Assembly: GCA_905221455.1 (NCBI GenBank)
Contig: CAJNDF010000006.1
Location: 62,001 to 126,000, forward strand
Reading direction: 5' to 3'
Source of the DNA: a bacterium
Lineage (GTDB): Bacteria > Bacillota > Bacilli > Lactobacillales > Streptococcaceae
DNA length: 64,000 bases
This document shows, one piece after another, positions 18,884-27,244 of this stretch; position 1 is the stretch's first letter; each line of letters opens with the position of its first letter. Both the position numbers and the translations under genes were made by a program. The notes under the pieces were generated by a model. The model had not been told where the DNA came from and did no database searches. It saw only the letters and a program-made list of their open reading frames with translations.

Positions 18884-19249
18884 TTATTCCAGCTCTATCC
18901 CCTTCTCACGGAGATTAACCAGACACTCCTTATAGTAGGCATCTTCATGTTCGCTGTATATAGGACTAGTCAACTTCTCCTCTACCAAATCTTCATAAGG
19001 AGTGCAAGTCTTACCACGGTAGTTCTTATCCAGCCACTCTGGACTGACATTGTAGCCACGGTCAACCATCTCCTCCATGATCAAGCGATGATAGGCATAG
19101 AGACGATAGGGCGAGTGGGTAAAGACATAGTCCACCGTCGCATGCTTTCTGTCCCAACCATTGCCACGCAGGGCGCAACATTCTCGATGTTGCCCCAAAA
19201 GCTGAGGACGGGGAAGTTGTGAAATCAAAGCCTCATGCCAAAGTCTCAT
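18884..19249 (-). CDS. TIGR02328-family protein, pyrimidine dimer glycosylase-like
   Basis: 121 residues. The N-terminus MRLWHEALISQLPRPQLLGQ, followed by HRECCALRGNGW and HATVDYVFTHSPYRLYAYH, matches my memory of the TIGR02328/PF03013-type family related to T4 endonuclease V, a glycosylase/AP-lyase that nicks DNA at UV-induced pyrimidine dimers. Enzymatic activity in this branch is an inference. The gene overlaps the DUF1722 gene upstream by 17 nt, so the two are translated together, which supports a DNA-repair role. Confidence 0.72.
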   Translation of the reverse strand: MRLWHEALISQLPRPQLLGQHRECCALRGNGWDRKHATVDYVFTHSPYRLYAYHRLIMEEMVDRGYNVSPEWLDKNYRGKTCTPYEDLVEEKLTSPIYSEHEDAYYKECLVNLREKGIELE

Positions 19250-19637
19250 GGGAATCTCCTTTCAGTAACGTTGAATGTTCCAAATAAGTGTTTGGATAGT
19301 TTTCAAGCAAATCTCCGGTTTTAGCAATCACATCTTCCTTAGAAGCCTGGCCAAAGCGATAGCGATCCAGCAAAAGCATGTAGTCTTTTCTCTCAGTTTC
19401 TGTAGCTTTCTTTTTGAAATATCCCCAAATATGCTGAAAAGCATTGCAAACCTGACCCCTGTGTTCTGGGATTTGACAGGCACGTTCAATCATCTCTTGA
19501 ACCTTACTCACCTCCACCTGTTCATTCTTCAAGTATTGGCGAATCTCATTGTAAATATTGCTAGAATGACTCAACACGAGGTATTTGTTTCTCGCCCAGA
19601 GTTGCTGGCAAAGGGCACGTTGGTTGTTATTATTCAT
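19233..19637 (-). CDS. DUF1722 (YbgA-like) protein
   Basis: 134 residues. LWARNKYLVLSHSSNIYNEI near the N-terminus and GYFKKKATETERKDYMLLLDRYR in the middle fit the DUF1722/YbgA family, which in other bacteria is fused or adjacent to DNA photolyase or related genes. It is cytoplasmic with no membrane segment. The biochemical function is unknown. It overlaps the pyrimidine-dimer-glycosylase-like gene by 17 nt, and I infer a shared role in UV damage. Start: ATG at 19635-19637 preceded by weak AT-rich sequence. Confidence 0.75.
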   Translation of the reverse strand: MNNNNQRALCQQLWARNKYLVLSHSSNIYNEIRQYLKNEQVEVSKVQEMIERACQIPEHRGQVCNAFQHIWGYFKKKATETERKDYMLLLDRYRFGQASKEDVIAKTGDLLENYPNTYLEHSTLLKGDSHETLA

Positions 19638-19656
19638 ATTTGAGATTATACCGTGT

Positions 19657-19929
19657 TTACTCTATGATCTCCGCAATTTTTACATCGTAGACATGTTGAA
19701 GATTGAGCCAAGTTATCATCGAAATATTAGTAATGTTGGCTAACTTCTCAGCAATATCATTACTAATTGATTCCTCACCATTCACTAATTTACCGAGCTT
19801 CATTTCAGAAATTCCTAAACGCTCTGCAAATTCTTTTTGCGTTACGTTATACTCTTCAATCAACTCTTCTACATACTGACCTGGATGAAAAGCAATCAGG
19901 TCTTTGGATTCAACAATTTCATTACTCAT
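19657..19929 (-). CDS. HigA/VapI-type XRE regulator without a toxin partner
   Basis: 90 residues. FHPGQYVEELIEEYNVTQKE then FAERLGISEMKLGKLVNGE is the classic HigA (VapI-type) helix-turn-helix. Such antitoxins normally follow a HigB toxin, but the gene upstream in transcription is the Toprim-like protein 63 nt away and no small RelE/HigB reading frame is present. It may be an orphan, or a regulator of the ATPase-Toprim pair. A good AGGAGG-type site precedes the ATG. Confidence 0.8.
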   Translation of the reverse strand: MSNEIVESKDLIAFHPGQYVEELIEEYNVTQKEFAERLGISEMKLGKLVNGEESISNDIAEKLANITNISMITWLNLQHVYDVKIAEIIE

Positions 19930-19992
19930 AGTGATTGCTGACCTCCTATATTTCTATTGAACTTATTGGACTACAAACTGTTTGTCGGAATT

Positions 19993-20742
19993 TTATTTAT
20001 CACTCTGAATCTTGTCAAACAATAACGCTAAATTAGAATACCCATTCGTCATTTCATTTTGTTTTATAAATTGCCATGATTGTTCGTAATCGTCTGCCGG
20101 GCATCTGCTTTGGAAAAATTCTAAAATCTCTTCTACTCCTGCATCGCCTTTTTCTTCATACTGGTCGATCAAATCATCAGCAGCACCTATTTTTTCATGA
20201 TTTGGTAATATCTTGCCAAATAAAACATGCTCCAAATTAACAGAATTATAATACACAAAAGTTTGAACTAACTTCCGCTTAACCAACAAGGAAGTCCCAT
20301 CTTTAATCAACTGATTGACATGCCTTGCCTTTCTCTGTCTCGTTTCAATAATATCCTTTTTCTTCTTCGTCGTTGAAAAGAGTAGCCTCCGAGTTTGTAA
20401 ATCATATTGAAATGAATCTGTCCCTTCCATAGAATCATCTACAACTAAAGAAGTTGGATTCATAAACATGCCATCCGTATCTGTTACAAAGGCAACAAAC
20501 AGTAAATCACTTACTTCCCATTTTTCTGTAGCAAGAACCTCGCAAATTCTATCACTTGCAATTTTCGTTCCAGATGAGGCAGAATATCTCCTATCTGAAA
20601 AGACATCTCCATACATCACCTTTAGTGTGATATGCATATTCTCCAATCGTTCCACTAATGAATCTGTTACAAATCCTACAACAGTCTCATCGGATTCTCC
20701 CTCTACAAATACTAGAATAACCTTTCTACTTTTATTCGCTAA
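19993..20742 (-). CDS. Toprim-like effector (RloB/AbiLii/OLD-like), start codon unclear
   Basis: Partner of the ATPase upstream. The reading frame is open from TTA at 20740-20742. Counted from there it has VILVFVEGESDE (Glu-14) and LLFVAFVTDTDGMF (Asp-88 and Asp-90), the E and DxD pattern of a Toprim metal site, then FVYYNSVNLEHVLFG. The first canonical start, GTG at 20653-20655, would delete the whole first motif, so it is unlikely to be the real one. An AGGGA lies 7 nt before the TTA, suggesting an ancestral TTG there; ATT nine codons in is another rare option. The frame overlaps the ATPase stop by 11 nt. Nuclease function is inferred from family resemblance only. Confidence 0.68.
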   Translation of the reverse strand, partial: LANKSRKVILVFVEGESDETVVGFVTDSLVERLENMHITLKVMYGDVFSDRRYSASSGTKIASDRICEVLATEKWEVSDLLFVAFVTDTDGMFMNPTSLVVDDSMEGTDSFQYDLQTRRLLFSTTKKKKDIIETRQRKARHVNQLIKDGTSLLVKRKLVQTFVYYNSVNLEHVLFGKILPNHEKIGAADDLIDQYEEKGDAGVEEILEFFQSRCPADDYEQSWQFIKQNEMTNGYSNLALLFDKIQSDK

Positions 20743-22099
20743 GCTTTATCCCTGCCTTTCTCAAAGCTCGTTTAATTTTACTATTAGAAACTCCTTGATA
20801 CAATTCTTCTTCGTGTCCACCCAGCTGAATTCCTCTCAAGTAAATATCTCTTAAGTTATTGCTTGGCTTAATGCCAGTTAGACGGATATAACGATTTGTC
20901 GGACAAGCTGTTGAGAACACAACCTTGTAGGAAGGAAGTTTTTCTAGTACGCGTAAATTATGAGAAGTAAAAATGAGTTGTCCTTTGGCACTTTCAGAAA
21001 AAATTTCAATCAACTCGCCTAGTAGATATTCAAATACACCTGCATCTAATTCATCAATGACAGCGATAATATTCTCTTTATTATATACTTCCACCAAAAA
21101 TCCAAGCATACTAATAATTTTACGAATCCCTTCAGATTCATGTTTTAGAGAGAATCTTTTACCTGCACGATTCGAAATAAAACTAACATTTCTTATTTTT
21201 TGTCCATCACTTCGAATCTCTATCTCACCTGCTTCCATTTCAAGTTTCAAGTCAGGGATAATAATGGGAACAATTTCATTCAAATAGTCAATCGTGCTCT
21301 CATAAACACTATAAATTTCTTCATTTATAGAAATTCCTCCACTTTGAAGAAACATAGGGATAATCCCCTGATAACTCACATGAGAGTCACGATTCTGATA
21401 GTTAATTGTGATAGGAGTAACCCCACTACTATTCAAACTAGATAACTCTTGAGTAAAGATCCTCAAATTTTGATAAAAGTCTTGAATGACATTATAAATT
21501 TCAACAAGCGTCGATAAATCTTGCTTACTTGAAGTATAAATAAATCCTACTAATTCTTTTGAGAAAATAAAGGAACGATTATCATCAATAATTGTCTTTG
21601 TTAAAACACTAACCGCGTCCTTTCCCATAATAGTTCTTTGAGATTTTAAATAGCCCGTATGTCGCGGTTGCTCTGTATCAAAATTACTTCCCTCATATTC
21701 GTATCTCAGTAAATAGCGGTATCTGGACCCAGCTTCTAGAGGTTTATAAGCAAGTTCTTCTTTTACAACCATTACATCTTGCATGCCTGTAGGTTCACTT
21801 GCAGCAAACTCGACTTTATATCGAATGATATAGGTTTCTGGGACTTCTAATTCTAAAGTAATCGCATTTTCCCCTACTTGGTCTATGGCATTAAAAATCC
21901 CCTTTGTATGTTGTGGAATAGACTCTCCTCTCATCAAGGCAGATAGAACTTCAAATACATCTACAACAGCTGTTTTTCCTGAACCATTCTGACCATAAAT
22001 TCCCGTTACATTGATAAAGTCAGATTTATTTTGAAAATCAATCACTCCATACTGCACGTTCTTTATATTCTCTATAATGAGACTCCTTAATTTAACCAC
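20732..22099 (-). CDS. AAA/ABC-type ATPase (RloA/AbiLi-like)
   Basis: 455 residues starting from GTG at 22097-22099, nine nt after GGAG. SMC/OLD-like ATPase: Walker A GQNGSGKT at 36-43, a signature-like KHESEGIRKI at 319-328, Walker B NIIAVIDELDAG at 343-354, and the switch His in FTSHNLRVLE. This is the AAA_15/AAA_21 architecture of ATPases that pair with Toprim or other nucleases in abortive infection systems such as AbiL, RloAB, OLD and PARIS. The exact system is not determined. It has its own extended -10 promoter after the hsdM terminator, and the Toprim-like gene overlaps its 3' end. Confidence 0.85.
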   Translation of the reverse strand: MVKLRSLIIENIKNVQYGVIDFQNKSDFINVTGIYGQNGSGKTAVVDVFEVLSALMRGESIPQHTKGIFNAIDQVGENAITLELEVPETYIIRYKVEFAASEPTGMQDVMVVKEELAYKPLEAGSRYRYLLRYEYEGSNFDTEQPRHTGYLKSQRTIMGKDAVSVLTKTIIDDNRSFIFSKELVGFIYTSSKQDLSTLVEIYNVIQDFYQNLRIFTQELSSLNSSGVTPITINYQNRDSHVSYQGIIPMFLQSGGISINEEIYSVYESTIDYLNEIVPIIIPDLKLEMEAGEIEIRSDGQKIRNVSFISNRAGKRFSLKHESEGIRKIISMLGFLVEVYNKENIIAVIDELDAGVFEYLLGELIEIFSESAKGQLIFTSHNLRVLEKLPSYKVVFSTACPTNRYIRLTGIKPSNNLRDIYLRGIQLGGHEEELYQGVSNSKIKRALRKAGIKLSE

Positions 22100-22129
22100 G
22101 CTTACGATCTCCTTCGTTTTCTTATATCT

Positions 22130-22138
22130 ATTATATCA
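22130..22138 (-). promoter_or_regulatory. Extended -10 promoter of the ATPase-Toprim pair
   Basis: Minus-strand TGATATAAT, a TGN extended -10, about 30 nt upstream of the ATPase start. It sits directly against the hsdM terminator hairpin, whose 3' arm occupies the position of the -35 region. Confidence 0.6.
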
Positions 22139-22168
22139 AAAAAAGTCATTTTACATGACTTTTTTTGA
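22137..22168 (-). terminator. Terminator downstream of hsdM
   Basis: Stem AAAAAAAGTCAT / ATGACTTTTTTT around TTTAC, symmetrical so usable in both directions. Sequence 22169-22306 between it and hsdM shows no gene. Confidence 0.8.
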
Positions 22169-22306
22169 TTTATTACGCTGTTTTTTCTGCGTTATTTAAA
22201 AAGCAATTCTATTTCCTACTCAACATTCACATATCTATTAAGCAATGAGGATGCAAAACCTTAGTGTTCAAATACTCTACAATTGATATACAAATCCGAC
22301 TCCCCA

Positions 22307-23908
22307 TCACCCTTCAAACTCTTTCAAAAACTCTTTAAGTTCGGCATCGGCTTCTGGTGTGGTTCCGTGGAGTTGACCGAGCATTTCGAGTAGGGAAGCT
22401 GTTTGATTTTGGATTGCTTCATTTGTCGTGTTAATCTTGCTGACGATATCTGTTAGTGGCTCGACTTCTTCTTCCTCAAAGGTATCTACATAGCGAGGGA
22501 TGTTGAGGTTGTAGTCATTTTCGACGATTTCTTCATAGCTTGCTAGATGGGCAAACTTGTCAATCTCCTCACGAGACTTGTAGGCTTCCAGAATCTTCTC
22601 GATATGGGCATCCGTCATAATATTCTGGTTTTTCCCTTTATCAAACTCCTTAGAAGCATCTATAAAGTAGACATCACGATTGGTACGGTTCTTTTTAAGA
22701 ATGATAACCGTGGTCGGAATGCTGGTATTAAAGAAGATATTGGCAGGTAGACCGATAACTGTGTCAATAGCCCCTTCTTCTAGCAAGGACTTGCGAATGG
22801 TCCCCTCCGCATTTCCACGGAAAAGAACACCGTGTGGAAGAACAATAGCCATAACGCCATTATCCTGCTTAAGATGGTAGTAACCATGCAAGAGAAAGGC
22901 AAAGTCAGCCTTGGACTGGGGCGCCAGTTTCCCAAAAGGAGAGAAACGAGGGTCATTCAAGAAGCCAGAGCTTGCAGACCACTTGGCAGAGTAGGGAGGG
23001 TTCATGAGAACACCGTCAAAGTTGGTCGGCTCTTGAGTCGGCCAGTCTTCATCTAGTGTATCGGCATTGTGGAGAAATTGATTTTCAACAGGAACACCGT
23101 GTAGGATCATGTTCATCCGAGCCAAGTTATAAGTCGAAGTATTGAGTTCCTGACCAAAGTAGACCACTGTCTGCGGTTTATGAGAGTATTTCTTGGCATT
23201 GAGCAAGAGGGAGCCAGACCCCATAGTCGCATCATAGATGGTAAAACCTAGCTGGTCTTTACGATCCAAAAAGGCAATCTGAGTCATAAGTTTGGCAACA
23301 GGCTGAGGTGTATAGAACTCACCAGCCTTCTTACCCGAGTCAGTCGCAAACTGACCAATCAGATACTCATAAGCATCCCCCAGCATATCACCAGCATGAC
23401 CAGCCACATCTAGCACAGCCAACTCCTTCATGACAGCCGCCACCGTTTGGTTTTGCTTTTGCGGAGTTGCCCCTAGCTTTTTAGAATAGAGGTCAATATC
23501 TTCAAAGAGGTTTTCATAAAGTTCATCACTCTGCTCAATATCTCGAAAGCCCTGAGCCAAATCTTCCAACTGGAAAGTCCCCTCATTGACACGTGCTACC
23601 AGAGCAGTAAAGGTCAACTCAGGCTTGATACTGTAGTTGAGTTCGTCCTTCATAACCGCAAGAAGATCCTCGTGGGTGGCCGCATCCTCATAGTAGTTAC
23701 GATAGACCTCAAGGGCAGCCTCTAGACTCTCACTCCCCTCCTCCATAGTCTCCGCCACGAAAAAGAGCATCTTGTCTGACAGATACTTATAAAAGACCAT
23801 ACCCAAAAGATAGGACTTGTAGTCGTTGGCATCCATCTTAGAGCGGAGAACATCCGCTGAATTCCACAGGGCTTGGTAAAGCGACTGGGACGTTTGTGTT
23901 GTTTCCAT
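22307..23908 (-). CDS. hsdM: Type I restriction-modification DNA methyltransferase subunit
   Basis: 533 residues. Adenine-N6 methyltransferase subunit that combines with HsdS to methylate, and with HsdR to restrict. An N-terminal helical HsdM_N domain (1-150) precedes the catalytic domain with SAM motif DATMGSGSL at 226-234 and catalytic NPPY at 303-306; GEFYTPQPVAKLM before motif I is also typical. It is intact. Unusually, it is separated from hsdS by a KAP NTPase gene and a 305-nt gap and lies last in the locus, whereas hsdM usually adjoins hsdS. Its base composition is closer to the core than that of the AT-rich genes upstream. Confidence 0.95.
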   Translation of the reverse strand: METTQTSQSLYQALWNSADVLRSKMDANDYKSYLLGMVFYKYLSDKMLFFVAETMEEGSESLEAALEVYRNYYEDAATHEDLLAVMKDELNYSIKPELTFTALVARVNEGTFQLEDLAQGFRDIEQSDELYENLFEDIDLYSKKLGATPQKQNQTVAAVMKELAVLDVAGHAGDMLGDAYEYLIGQFATDSGKKAGEFYTPQPVAKLMTQIAFLDRKDQLGFTIYDATMGSGSLLLNAKKYSHKPQTVVYFGQELNTSTYNLARMNMILHGVPVENQFLHNADTLDEDWPTQEPTNFDGVLMNPPYSAKWSASSGFLNDPRFSPFGKLAPQSKADFAFLLHGYYHLKQDNGVMAIVLPHGVLFRGNAEGTIRKSLLEEGAIDTVIGLPANIFFNTSIPTTVIILKKNRTNRDVYFIDASKEFDKGKNQNIMTDAHIEKILEAYKSREEIDKFAHLASYEEIVENDYNLNIPRYVDTFEEEEVEPLTDIVSKINTTNEAIQNQTASLLEMLGQLHGTTPEADAELKEFLKEFEG

Positions 23909-24213
23909 AATGTTTCTTTCTAAAGTTTTACAATTATTTTTTTAAACAAGCAATCATTTATAACAAATCACTTCATTTTCAATCGTTCAAATCAAGATCA
24001 ACTGAATAGAAGATACTGTAAGTTGATAACCAATACTTTTACACAGATTAAATAATCTTAAATTCTAGATTGTGGAAGAAATTCTAAAAGTGCTCCTAAA
24101 ATCTGTTCCAGTCATAAAATGAGTCAAGTCGACCAGACAAATGACCACCAAAAACTTCTTAATCTCTTGAAGCTTCTGACTAACAAATACTATAGTAGCT
24201 TCCTTTTAAGATT
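23909..24213 (-). other. 305-nt gap upstream of hsdM with a decayed open frame
   Basis: AT-rich. On the minus strand a stop-to-stop open frame of 44 codons (24067-24199) reads SQKLQEIKKFL and then hydrophobic residues, but it has no start codon and I recognise no family, so it may be a remnant. A TTATAAAT close to 23970 could serve as a -10 for hsdM. Nothing else is supported. Confidence 0.35.
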
Positions 24214-25989
24214 TTACTCTGGGTTTTTTATTACATATCCCTCGTTATTAAGTTTCATCAACCTATTATAAAAACTTTTAAAAATCTCAACTGATCTTGC
24301 TTTATAGAAGTCACCAACTAAATTATTAAAATTTGTAGTGTACGTTCTATTTGCTGTATGAAATTCATCACTAGAATCTTGACTATTAACAATACATCCA
24401 ATTTGTAGCAAAAAAGCGAGAAAATTTTCCGTGTCAAGGTTTTCTATTTTCTGCAATAGTTCATTGCTCCATTCAGAAAAACGCTCTTCTATATTATGAC
24501 TATAGATATAAATCAATAATATTTGTGCTTTTCTATTTAAATACTCAATTTTAGAATATAATTCTTCTCCTATCTTTGAATCTCTAAAGTGAAAATATTG
24601 AAAAATTTTATGCTTAATAGTAAAATAAAAAATTTCAGATAAATCCTCTTCACTTAATTTATATCTTAAAAAGTCTGCCACATCTTCAATCACTTTTGTA
24701 CTAATTAAAGACGGATTGTAGTCGGGAACCTCTTTTTTTATTTTCTTTTGAATAATGATATCCATCAGCATATTATTCTTTCCAAGTTTAGATAATTCTA
24801 ATGTTTGTTGGAATAATAATTCTTGCTCATTCTCAGTTAAATTCTCAAAATTTTTTATATAATCAAAGAAATCTTGCTGATTATTTAAGATTTCCGGAGA
24901 TAGTTGTTTCTTGTTATTGATAATTAAAATTAATTCATCAATTTTTCTATTAGATGGTATTTCATTAATGAAATACGCTTCACAGTTAGAGTGATAACAA
25001 ACAGGATACAAATCATTTTTTTCAAATAAAATTTTTTGCAATTCTTTGATTAGCCACAACTTATTTGAATCTATTTCAATACCTTTCCTACCATTCTTCA
25101 GAGACTTATATGCTTCTTGATAGTAAAGATAGAGATAAAGAACAACCAGCTGTTGCTCAATTTGGACATATTCCTTTTTATCACGACCGATTAATTCCAA
25201 ATTAACATAATCATTGAAACGTTCTCTGTCTCTTAAATTTTTATCGTCCATTATGAAGACTCTCTTGAATCCATCAGAAAGCTTTATTTTAAATCTCTCT
25301 TCTAATTGTTCAAAATAATCTCCCCATATTTTCATAGGATGTAAAACATAAGGAATATCAAATCTTCTGTCTATTATTTTTGAAAGATAATTATTATCAT
25401 TTCTATGTAGAAGTTCTATATCTCCAACAAATATAATTGGAAGTTTCCCATTTAACAAACTAAAAAGTTTGTAACTAGCTTCTTGTTGAATATTAGTCAT
25501 TCTATCAAAGTCATCAACAACTAGAACTTTTCTTTTGAATGAAAAATATTTTCGAGTCAATAACCAGCTATAAATTCCATCTGATTTTATTTTTAAAAAT
25601 TGATGAATTGCTACTATTAAAGCAATCACTCCTGCGAACAAAACAACCCAATTAGGTACATAAGCACTTAGCCCCAAATCAACTACATTAGTCATTAGGA
25701 TTGATAATGCAATGCATAGAATTACAATTAATCTTAAACCCCAATAAATAAATGGATGTAAATTCGCAAAAACTGTCTCTAAAGTTGAACGACTGTCATT
25801 TAATCTCCAAAAATCAATAGTAACTAGTTTAACTTGTTTCGTATCATTGATATCTTTAAGAAAAGTAGATTTACCAGACCCCCAATTCCCATTAAGAAAA
25901 TACGTTTTATTTTCTTTTAATAAATCAGCAAAATTTTTTGCTGCTGTTGATGTATCGATTTTCTCTAGTTTAATATAATTCTTTTCCAT
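24214..25989 (-). CDS. KAP-family P-loop NTPase with two membrane segments
   Basis: 591 residues. Walker A GNWGSGKST at 34-42 and Walker B KVLVVDDFDR at 154-163, with two transmembrane helices (about 82-101 and 112-132) inserted between them. That insertion is the hallmark of KAP NTPases, membrane-anchored STAND-like ATPases some of which (PifA of the F plasmid) exclude phage. The C-terminal ~400 residues are helical, Asn/Lys/Ile-rich and unassigned. The gene begins 10 nt after the hsdS stop and is strongly AT-rich, like hsdS and the two genes before it but unlike hsdR and hsdM. A role in defence is inferred from family and position. Confidence 0.82.
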   Translation of the reverse strand: MEKNYIKLEKIDTSTAAKNFADLLKENKTYFLNGNWGSGKSTFLKDINDTKQVKLVTIDFWRLNDSRSTLETVFANLHPFIYWGLRLIVILCIALSILMTNVVDLGLSAYVPNWVVLFAGVIALIVAIHQFLKIKSDGIYSWLLTRKYFSFKRKVLVVDDFDRMTNIQQEASYKLFSLLNGKLPIIFVGDIELLHRNDNNYLSKIIDRRFDIPYVLHPMKIWGDYFEQLEERFKIKLSDGFKRVFIMDDKNLRDRERFNDYVNLELIGRDKKEYVQIEQQLVVLYLYLYYQEAYKSLKNGRKGIEIDSNKLWLIKELQKILFEKNDLYPVCYHSNCEAYFINEIPSNRKIDELILIINNKKQLSPEILNNQQDFFDYIKNFENLTENEQELLFQQTLELSKLGKNNMLMDIIIQKKIKKEVPDYNPSLISTKVIEDVADFLRYKLSEEDLSEIFYFTIKHKIFQYFHFRDSKIGEELYSKIEYLNRKAQILLIYIYSHNIEERFSEWSNELLQKIENLDTENFLAFLLQIGCIVNSQDSSDEFHTANRTYTTNFNNLVGDFYKARSVEIFKSFYNRLMKLNNEGYVIKNPE

Positions 25990-25999
25990 GTTGATTTAC

Positions 26000-27244
26000 C
26001 TAAATAAACATATCCTGCAAGAGTTTCTTTTTCAAAGTCTCAAGCTGAGTAATTTTTTCTTGGTTAGAGTTGATGATGTTATCAAGATTTGAAAAATAAG
26101 CACCGAGGGCTTGTTGTTCAGCAAGTTCTTTAGGTATTACTAATCTAGTATTGAAAAAATCAGCTGGTGCAATGTTTAATAATCCATGATTTCGCGCTCC
26201 CTCAGCAGCACACATCGAAACCTCTCTATGCCACTTATCACTTTCATAATAATGAGCAAGATAGTCCGAATCAACATCTACTGCTTTAAAAAGAATATAC
26301 AAAGTAGATAATACTCCATTCTCATACTTATCAAGACGCTTTATTGCTCCTAAGGGATAACCTGTCGAATAACTTTTATTGTATGCGAACTCCCCTTTTT
26401 TTATAAGATAATATCCACTTACATCTTTCGAAGCTATCTTTTTCTGAAAGAATTCCTCCTGATCTATCAAACCGAATTGAGCCGATATCGTTAAGGCTCT
26501 TTCTGACACTAAATCATTATTCTTTCGTGTCACACGTTTAGATATATCCTTTAATCTTTTTTCAACCCATTCACCTTCAAATCCATCTAAACGAATCTCT
26601 GGAACTGTCTGTCCAGCTTTAGGAAACATCTTAGAGAGCATAGTCACCTTGAGAGATTGGTAGTTGGTAAGATTATCCTTGTAGCTTGTAAGAAGGTCAT
26701 CGAGGATGCAGAAAAGAGAGCCGATGGCGGATTGTTCTTCAAATGTAGGGAAATCCATCTTAAAGTTTTTCATCTCTGAAGCTAAAATATGCTTAATAGT
26801 ATTACCAGTAGAAATTAAATCAAGCTCTTTTCTCTTACCGTTAGATTGAAATTGGTAATTTAAGAAATGAGGATTTACTTCTTTTTTATAATCAGTAAAA
26901 ACTATCAGAGCATGAGCAGCAGTATTATTTAATTCTTCTGGAATAACAGCTGTGTGACCTACATGTCCAGATTGCACCATTACAATATCATTTGTTTTCA
27001 ACCACTTATCTCTTTGTTTTTCATAAAATTCATCATTTATGAAAATCTGAGAATTATAATTAATTTTGCCATTTTTGACATTATTAGATTCTAAATAAAA
27101 CTTGCCTTCCTCAACATAATAAGGAGTTGCAGTTCCGACAAAAGCATTTCTTATAGTACCGAAAATATTTATTAATTTTTCTATATCCCATTTATCTTCA
27201 TAATTTTGAAACCTTATTTCTGGAGTATTACTTTGTTTTTTCAT
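26000..27244 (-). CDS. hsdS: Type I restriction-modification specificity subunit
   Basis: 414 residues. Recognises the bipartite DNA target for HsdM and HsdR. Two target-recognition domains are visible, each preceded by PEIR and W: the first from about TPEIRFQNYEDKWDIEKL, the second from VPEIRLDGFEGEWVEKRL. Each ends in a coiled-coil dimerisation region, LCILDDLLTSYKDNLTNYQS in the middle and LDNIINSNQEKITQLETLKK at the end. It starts at the ATG at 27242-27244 (MKKQSNTPEIR), overlapping the AlbA_2 gene by 17 nt; an ATG eight codons upstream would extend that overlap to 41 nt. No second hsdS or recombinase gene is nearby. Confidence 0.93.
   Translation of the reverse strand: MKKQSNTPEIRFQNYEDKWDIEKLINIFGTIRNAFVGTATPYYVEEGKFYLESNNVKNGKINYNSQIFINDEFYEKQRDKWLKTNDIVMVQSGHVGHTAVIPEELNNTAAHALIVFTDYKKEVNPHFLNYQFQSNGKRKELDLISTGNTIKHILASEMKNFKMDFPTFEEQSAIGSLFCILDDLLTSYKDNLTNYQSLKVTMLSKMFPKAGQTVPEIRLDGFEGEWVEKRLKDISKRVTRKNNDLVSERALTISAQFGLIDQEEFFQKKIASKDVSGYYLIKKGEFAYNKSYSTGYPLGAIKRLDKYENGVLSTLYILFKAVDVDSDYLAHYYESDKWHREVSMCAAEGARNHGLLNIAPADFFNTRLVIPKELAEQQALGAYFSNLDNIINSNQEKITQLETLKKKLLQDMFI

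Noticed and set aside
20732..20742. Programmed frameshift fusing the ATPase to the Toprim protein
   Set aside because: A +1 shift at GAA TAA could join them, but there is no stimulator or slippery sequence that I can recognise; kept only as an alternative to a lost start codon.
24065..24199. Small gene upstream of hsdM
   Set aside because: A 44-codon stop-to-stop frame with no start codon and no family; it could be a remnant or chance.
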